Assembly: GCA_938082545.1 (NCBI GenBank)
Contig: CALKCL010000017.1
Span: 62,001-126,000 of the forward strand
Direction: 5' to 3'
Source: an uncultured Gammaproteobacteria bacterium
GTDB lineage: Bacteria; Pseudomonadota; Gammaproteobacteria; Ga0077536
DNA: 64,000 nt
Positions 58,741 to 64,000 of this stretch are shown here, piece after piece. The position numbers were made by a program, and so were the translations under genes. Below the pieces are notes generated by a model. It worked only from the letters and a program-made list of their open reading frames with translations, searched no databases and was not told where the DNA came from. The number at the start of each line of letters is the position of its first letter. Positions within the stretch are counted from its first letter, which is position 1.

Positions 58741-59416
58741 CAGCGGTCCTCCCCTTAAAAAGGGTCAATACCAACTTAAATATATTACTAAACATTAAAG
58801 TTGTTAAGCGCTTTGTCTGGGTGTTGTATCTGCTACAGTGATAAGAGTCGACTAAAGTGAGATTTCGTCCCTCTAGCAGGTGCAGACTACCGTGATTAAA
58901 CCTGAAGTCTACTAGGCGAAGATTAAGTGCTTTTATTACCGCATCGTGAGCAATTTTTCCAAGCCCTAAAATCACGCCACCTTCAGGTATCTTTTTAATG
59001 TCATCTACCAAATAGTCTCTACAATTACCTACTTCTTCTCCCTTGGGCTTATTAGCTGGGGGAAGACATTTGACTGCATTAGTAATCCGGCAATCCCGTA
59101 GCTTGAGGTTATCATCTGAATTGTCTGAAAATGGCTGATTTGAGAATCCATGCTCGAACAACATAGAATATAAAAGCAAACCGGCATGGTCGCCAGTGAA
59201 CGGCCTCCCAGTCGCATTTGCTCCATGCAGCCCTGGAGCTAGGCCAACGATCAGTAATCGAGCATCTTCAGGGCCGAAAGGAGCAACAGGTGCGCAATGA
59301 TAATCGGGGTATTGTAATTTACTATCGGTGAGAAACCTTGAAAGTCTTTTACATCGCTTGCAATCGATATTGAACTTCCGGCCATTCAACTCCATTTTTG
59401 TTTTCATAATGTTCAA
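58733..59416 (-). CDS. uracil-DNA glycosylase family protein (type 5-like)
   Basis: CKRCKRLSRF; FGPEDARLLIVGLAPGLHGANATGRPFTGDHAGLLLY; TNAVKCLPPANKP; SYHCSRYNTQT. Confidence 0.9.
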   Translation of the reverse strand: MNIMKTKMELNGRKFNIDCKRCKRLSRFLTDSKLQYPDYHCAPVAPFGPEDARLLIVGLAPGLHGANATGRPFTGDHAGLLLYSMLFEHGFSNQPFSDNSDDNLKLRDCRITNAVKCLPPANKPKGEEVGNCRDYLVDDIKKIPEGGVILGLGKIAHDAVIKALNLRLVDFRFNHGSLHLLEGRNLTLVDSYHCSRYNTQTKRLTTLMFSNIFKLVLTLFKGRTADG

Positions 59417-59913
59417 CTGGAATACTGATGGAAAATACGTTTAAAAACAGTTGTAAAACCATTGGGATCAGCAGCCATCCACCCATTAATCTCCGCCGAA
59501 CTGAACCAGCCTGAATCCTCAATTTCTATAGGGTCGGGTATGACTGGAGCATCGGTCTCACAAATAAAAATTTCCACAAATTCATAGCCTGTTTTTGCGC
59601 TAGGCTCGAAATTTCCAACTTTCCTTAAAACGGCATATTTCAACCCGAGTTCTTCTTTAAGTTCTCGCTTTGCTGCATGCAGAATACCTTCGCCGACATC
59701 AACATGTCCTGCAGCTGAAGTGTCCCACTTACCAGGTTCGCTGTCCTTATGCATTGCCCTCTTTTGCAAAAAGAATTTCCCGCGGTCATTCTTGACGAGA
59801 ATATGAACAGACCGATGCATCAGCTGGCGTTCGTGAACCACTCCCCTCTCTTCTGTACCAACAACGTGATTGTCCGAATCTACAACTTCAAGTAAGTCCT
59901 TAGACTGATCCAT
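59413..59913 (-). CDS. NUDIX hydrolase
   Basis: GKWDTSAAGHVDVGEGILHAAKRELKEELGL NUDIX box; FFLQKRAMHKDSEPGKWD. Confidence 0.93.
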   Translation of the reverse strand: MDQSKDLLEVVDSDNHVVGTEERGVVHERQLMHRSVHILVKNDRGKFFLQKRAMHKDSEPGKWDTSAAGHVDVGEGILHAAKRELKEELGLKYAVLRKVGNFEPSAKTGYEFVEIFICETDAPVIPDPIEIEDSGWFSSAEINGWMAADPNGFTTVFKRIFHQYSS

Positions 59914-60023
59914 TTAAGAGAGCCCTTTCAGCGTGTAATGATATGTGTGATCTCATACTACCCTTCATCATTTGCAAATAAAGAACCTTCCTGCTAACGA
60001 ATGTCAACACTTTAAATGCATGT

Positions 60024-60839
60024 CTATCCATAACTTTTTTTAATGCTATCCAGTGGGCTCTTCTGTATCCCATGGTTTGGTATGGGGTACCTCAAGCCAT
60101 TTCTGTCTAATTTTTCTAATCCATTAATCAACTTAGGCAGGAAGCTTGGCGGCATAGCTATTAAAAGCTCATCATCCAACACGCCTCCAAACTTTCTTTC
60201 AGCATAGCAAGGAATCGAAATCGAGGGTTCACCAGTAACCAAAGCGCGCCCCCATGAGTCAGCGCAGGCACTTTCACCCACTGCAGAAAAAGTATACTTG
60301 CGATAGTCATTATATTGAAGGCCATTGACTAGAGTGACCATTTGGCCTGGCGTAGCATAAATTAAACAGATATCAGGATTGTCTATTCGTCCAGAGGTCA
60401 GTGGCGATACGGCTAGTGCTTGATAATCACCATAAGATGCACAATGCATGGCTTCTTGGTGGGCGGCACTATCTTCTAATGTCCCGAACCAAACACCATG
60501 CATTTTATCACCACTAAGCCATTCTTTACTTCTTGGGGATAGGCCAACCACAGCCCCGCACTGCTCACCCATCAAATTATCCTGATTTATCCCGATAGTC
60601 CAACCCAACCATCTCGCTTGCGCTACAACTTGATCTGTCGCAAGTTTCTCATTCGGATCGGGACGCCTAATTCTTTTTACAGCTTCCATTTCTGCATTCG
60701 TATGGTAGCGTTTCATTCCGATCGGAATGGCTTTTAATTTTAGATATTTTGATAGACCATCACATATCTCTTGATAGTCGTAATCAGACTCATCTCCAAA
60801 ACAATTGATCCTCATAATAGCCCCACTTGTCTGTTTCAA
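60024..60839 (-). CDS. DUF169-like protein
   Basis: SGRIDNPDICLIYATPGQMVTLVNGLQYND...GDDELLIAMPPSFLPKLINGLEKL pattern. Confidence 0.72.
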   Translation of the reverse strand: MKQTSGAIMRINCFGDESDYDYQEICDGLSKYLKLKAIPIGMKRYHTNAEMEAVKRIRRPDPNEKLATDQVVAQARWLGWTIGINQDNLMGEQCGAVVGLSPRSKEWLSGDKMHGVWFGTLEDSAAHQEAMHCASYGDYQALAVSPLTSGRIDNPDICLIYATPGQMVTLVNGLQYNDYRKYTFSAVGESACADSWGRALVTGEPSISIPCYAERKFGGVLDDELLIAMPPSFLPKLINGLEKLDRNGLRYPIPNHGIQKSPLDSIKKSYG

Positions 60840-60928
60840 TTTAAAGACACTTATAGATAGTACTACTTTGTTACTAGTCCAAAAAACTGTATCTTACTAG
60901 AGACCAAAAATAAAAAGGAATATAAAGA

Positions 60929-61732
60929 ATGGGGACCGTTGATTGTGAAGTTAAAAATCATATCGCTACAGTGACTTTCACTAATCCACCAAAAGGATTT
61001 TTGACAAGCGATATGGTAGAACAAACAAATGCGATTATTGATGATCTAGCAGAAGATGAAAATGTTCGAGTAGTGGTATTCACGGGCGGTTTAGAAAACG
61101 TATTTATCAGACATTTTTCTGTCGAAGAAATCGTAAGTTGGGTCCCAGACATGAAGGAGCGTCGGGCAAATGGTCAACCTGATCCGCGGTTTGCGCGCAC
61201 TCCGCTTCGTATGATGTGGGAGAAGATTGATAACTACAGAAAACCCACTATTGCCGCGATCAACGGTTTCTGCGGCGGCGGCGGCTGCGAACTTGCACTT
61301 GCATGTGACATTCGGCTTGCAGGACCAGGAGATTATACGATCGGACAAATGGAAATACTGGTAGGAATTCTTCCGGGTGCTGGTGGGACTACAAGACTAG
61401 CGCGATTGGTTGGCACAGGTAAAGCGCTTGAATGGGTATTACGGGGAAGAACTTTTTATCCAGAAGAAGCCGCGAAAGAAGGTTTAGTGCATCATTATAT
61501 AGATGGCAATGTGCTCGCTGCCGCCCACGAGATGGCTAGAGAATTCCTTGACAAACCAGCAGCTAGCCTTTCAGCGATAAAACAAGTATTACGTTCTAGC
61601 TGGGGGAAAACGACTGCAGATGGTGTAGATGAAGAAGGAGATCTTTTCGGAAACATTATCGCTAGCGATCCCCGAGCGCTTGAAATGATGGAAGAATATA
61701 TCGCCAACGGACACAAAATGGAGAAGTTTTAA
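60929..61732 (+). CDS. enoyl-CoA hydratase/isomerase family protein
   Basis: ATVTFTNPPKGFLTSDMVEQTNAIIDDL; AAINGFCGGGGCELALACDIRLAG; EILVGILPGAGGTTRLARLVG. Confidence 0.93.
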   Translation: MGTVDCEVKNHIATVTFTNPPKGFLTSDMVEQTNAIIDDLAEDENVRVVVFTGGLENVFIRHFSVEEIVSWVPDMKERRANGQPDPRFARTPLRMMWEKIDNYRKPTIAAINGFCGGGGCELALACDIRLAGPGDYTIGQMEILVGILPGAGGTTRLARLVGTGKALEWVLRGRTFYPEEAAKEGLVHHYIDGNVLAAAHEMAREFLDKPAASLSAIKQVLRSSWGKTTADGVDEEGDLFGNIIASDPRALEMMEEYIANGHKMEKF

Positions 61733-61759
61733 CCAACAGAAGCTTATGTAAACTCAGGC

Positions 61760-62356
61760 TTAGCTATTGGAGCGTAAAATGACGCATGTGTTCTGGTAGC
61801 AAAGCCGTGCTTCTGACTCAGGATCGATACTTGGCTGAAAAGCTGCCTTAGAGATCGATCCCCAGCAGATAGCCATTATATTTGCGCTTATCTCTGAATC
61901 AGACATCGTTGACTTGATTAAGCCTTGCGACCTTGCCTTACAAACTGTCGTCTTTAAGGCTTCTCGAATAGGCGCCTCCGTTTCATCACAAACGGCCCTG
62001 ATTTCATCATCTCGACAAGCTTGGGCATATATTTCTACCCACATTCGCGCATCTGAATGATAACAATACCAGAATAGATTCTGCTGCAGCTTTCCAATTG
62101 CCTCTATGGGGTTCTCAGAGTTGCCCATTTTCTCCAGCTCAGAAATAAGACCCTCCTGATCCTGGGAACAAACTTCTCTGACGACTTCTGTTTTGCTTGT
62201 GAAATAATTATAGAAGCTTCCTGAACTGAGATTGGCTTCAGCAAAGATAGAACGCATGCTGGTTCCATGAAACCCTTTTTCAGAGAAACATTTTCTAGCG
62301 GCAGCTATAATTTCAGTTCGTCGTTCTTCTTCAAGATCGTCTCTTCTCTTGCTCAT
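61760..62356 (-). CDS. TetR/AcrR family transcriptional regulator
   Basis: RRTEIIAAARKCFSEKGFHGTSMRSIFAEANLSSGSFYNYFTSKTEVVREV HTH. Confidence 0.93.
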   Translation of the reverse strand: MSKRRDDLEEERRTEIIAAARKCFSEKGFHGTSMRSIFAEANLSSGSFYNYFTSKTEVVREVCSQDQEGLISELEKMGNSENPIEAIGKLQQNLFWYCYHSDARMWVEIYAQACRDDEIRAVCDETEAPIREALKTTVCKARSQGLIKSTMSDSEISANIMAICWGSISKAAFQPSIDPESEARLCYQNTCVILRSNS

Positions 62357-62470
62357 AAGAAACTACCTAATTATTTACATTTAAACATTAGCACTCAAGA
62401 TACGGTGCGACTTTGGAGGGCGAGGCAACTCTAATCACTCTGACCCACCCGCCGGCATCACTCCAATAAA

Positions 62471-62677
62471 TCAGGCTATAGATAGATTGTCAGCTGCTTC
62501 TTTGCCATTCTGGCCTTTAACAACGTCAAACTGAACCCGCTGCCCTTCCTTCAGTGTGCCTATCCCAGCTTTGTCCAAAGCAGTCATGTGCACAAATACA
62601 TCGGTTCCACCTTCCTCAGGCTGAATAAAACCATAACCCTTACTAGTATTGAAAAATTTTACCGTCCCAGTCACCAT
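62471..62677 (-). CDS. cold-shock protein (CSD)
   Basis: MVTGTVKFFNTSKGYGFIQPEEGGTDVFVHMTALDKAGIGTLKEGQRVQFDVVKGQNGKEAADNLSI. Confidence 0.96.
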   Translation of the reverse strand: MVTGTVKFFNTSKGYGFIQPEEGGTDVFVHMTALDKAGIGTLKEGQRVQFDVVKGQNGKEAADNLSIA

Positions 62678-63002
62678 ACTATATCCCCTGAAAGTTTAAT
62701 TTAGGCAGCCAACAGAAATTGAATATCTCAATTGTTGCCTAATATCACCATGTGAACAAGTACTTAGTGAATCTTAATATTTTCACGAGAAAATTGTATG
62801 TCAATGATTCTGCCACGCTCGTCCTACTGTTTCTTCGGCGCAGTCTAAAAATTATTGTAGATACCGCATGCCCTTTTGTTACGGACAGCGGCACAATTGT
62901 TAGGTTGATTTTAATGGCATTCTTCGATTTTCAAGTTAAGAGGGTATATAAGAGGCTACTTATATACCTTGTCCTTAATGTCTTAAAAAGAAGTCGAGAT
63001 AC

Positions 63003-63033
63003 GTCGCCAACTTGAAACATTTCAAATGGCGAC
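63003..63033. repeat. near-perfect 31-nt interrupted palindrome
   Basis: gtcgcca-ac-ttgaaa-ca-tttcaa-a-tggcgac. Confidence 0.8.
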
Positions 63034-63050
63034 ACTGGCCACAGAAGAAG

Positions 63051-63073
63051 TGGAGGAAGCGGAGGGATTCGAA
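63051..63073 (-). other. orphan tRNA 3'-end-like fragment (tRNA-Ser-like T-loop/acceptor), possible att site
   Basis: Reverse complement ttcgaatccctccgcttcctcca; no matching T-stem 5' strand or tRNA body upstream. Confidence 0.55.
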
Positions 63074-63123
63074 TAAGCATCTTAAGTAATTGATATTTAT
63101 ATACTTTATTCTTTCCTCTTTTG

Positions 63124-63147
63124 ATAAGTACCGCCATAAGTACCGCC
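63124..63147. repeat. tandem 12-bp direct repeat ataagtaccgcc x2
   Basis: ataagtaccgccataagtaccgcc. Confidence 0.9.
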
Positions 63148-63398
63148 AACCGTTTTCACAGCCTCTACTACTTCACGTGACTAAAGCTGCAATTTCACTC
63201 AGGTAAACAAGAACCTAACGCACAGATATGCACCCCACCCCCCAAACCATAGGATAGGAGTCCCACATTCTATATACACACTAGTTTGCTCGTTGGATGT
63301 TGTAATACTTGAGATGCGGACCTTTATTTTTCTCCGCCTAATTGATGTCGAGCTAATTAGGTTCAGTAGGTCCATACTCCTAAACAAGGAGTCTCCCC

Positions 63399-64000
63399 AT
63401 GAAGCACGTTAACAATTTTTTAGATCACACCTCCTCTAACCACAAGTACTTTTCTATAAGCGACAAGTTACTACTTTGCATAGTGCTGTCATCTCTTTTC
63501 TTGTCACAACAGGTTCTTGCAGATTTCACTATTGAAAGCGGCATCACAGAGACCACCGAGCAAACACTGACAACTGGTCAAACGGGTGTCATTAAAGGGG
63601 GAGGGGTGTTGAATGTTTCTGGCGACGCAATCTCTCCAACAGGTGCCCGTGTGACAATTACTAATAGCGGTAGCATTGTAGCGGGAGATGACGGTATCGA
63701 CTCAGACGGTGACAACGTCAGCATTACAAACAGCGGAAATATTACTGCTGTAGATGACGCTATTTATACGACCGGCGACAACGACACCATCATCAATAAC
63801 GGTAGCATTGTAGCGGGATATTATGGTGTCGCTTCAAGTGGCGACAACGGCACTATCACCAATAGCGGCAGTATTGCTGCTGAAGTTAGCGGTATATCTT
63901 CTGGAGGCGACAACAACGTCACTATCACCAACAGCGGTAGCATCACTGCCAAATCTTACGGTATCTCTTTAAGAGGTGATAATAACGGCACTATCACCAA
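63399..64000 (+). CDS. repeat-rich exported surface protein / autotransporter-like, truncated by window end
   Basis: Manual translation: signal-peptide-like N-terminus MKHVNNFLDHTSSNHKYFSISDKLLLCIVLSSLFLSQQVLADF, then GDNxTITNSGSIxAxxxGIxSxG repeats of about 22-24 aa, open to the window end. Confidence 0.78.
   Translation, partial: MKHVNNFLDHTSSNHKYFSISDKLLLCIVLSSLFLSQQVLADFTIESGITETTEQTLTTGQTGVIKGGGVLNVSGDAISPTGARVTITNSGSIVAGDDGIDSDGDNVSITNSGNITAVDDAIYTTGDNDTIINNGSIVAGYYGVASSGDNGTITNSGSIAAEVSGISSGGDNNVTITNSGSITAKSYGISLRGDNNGTIT

Noticed and set aside
62752-63387. Short ORFs 62752..63015, 62931..63149 and 63199..63387
   Set aside because: No start context or domain; 62931..63149 only reads through the palindrome and direct-repeat region.

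Overview
64 kb bacterial window, probably from a gammaproteobacterium (inferred from gene content and a uvrC-pgsA-tRNA-Gly order; no database search was possible). About 5.7-28.2 kb is a minus-strand surface-polysaccharide locus: dTDP-rhamnose genes (rfbB/D/A/C), an ABC exporter (wzm/wzt), a 1609-aa multidomain glycosyltransferase/methyltransferase with an internally repeated coiled coil, a Gtr-like GT2/GtrA/polytopic membrane set, and a GDP-heptose / probable 6-deoxyheptose pathway (gmhB, hddC, gmhA, hddA, a dehydratase and a reductase). The rest holds catabolic genes (flavin monooxygenases, acyl-CoA dehydrogenases, enoyl-CoA hydratases, alpha/beta hydrolases), DNA repair genes (sbcB, AlkB-like, FeS-type photolyase-like, uvrC, a uracil-DNA glycosylase), a zinc/manganese-type uptake cluster without a visible ATPase, two tRNAs (Cys, Gly), and three repeat-rich surface proteins. 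Best candidates for something new: (1) the fused polymerase with a possible length-ruler repeat at about 19.7-20.05 kb; (2) two paralogous YadA-like proteins with an unusual coiled-coil extension after the predicted membrane anchor; (3) a possible element attachment-site remnant near 63.05 kb. No CRISPR array, rRNA gene or intact transposase was seen.
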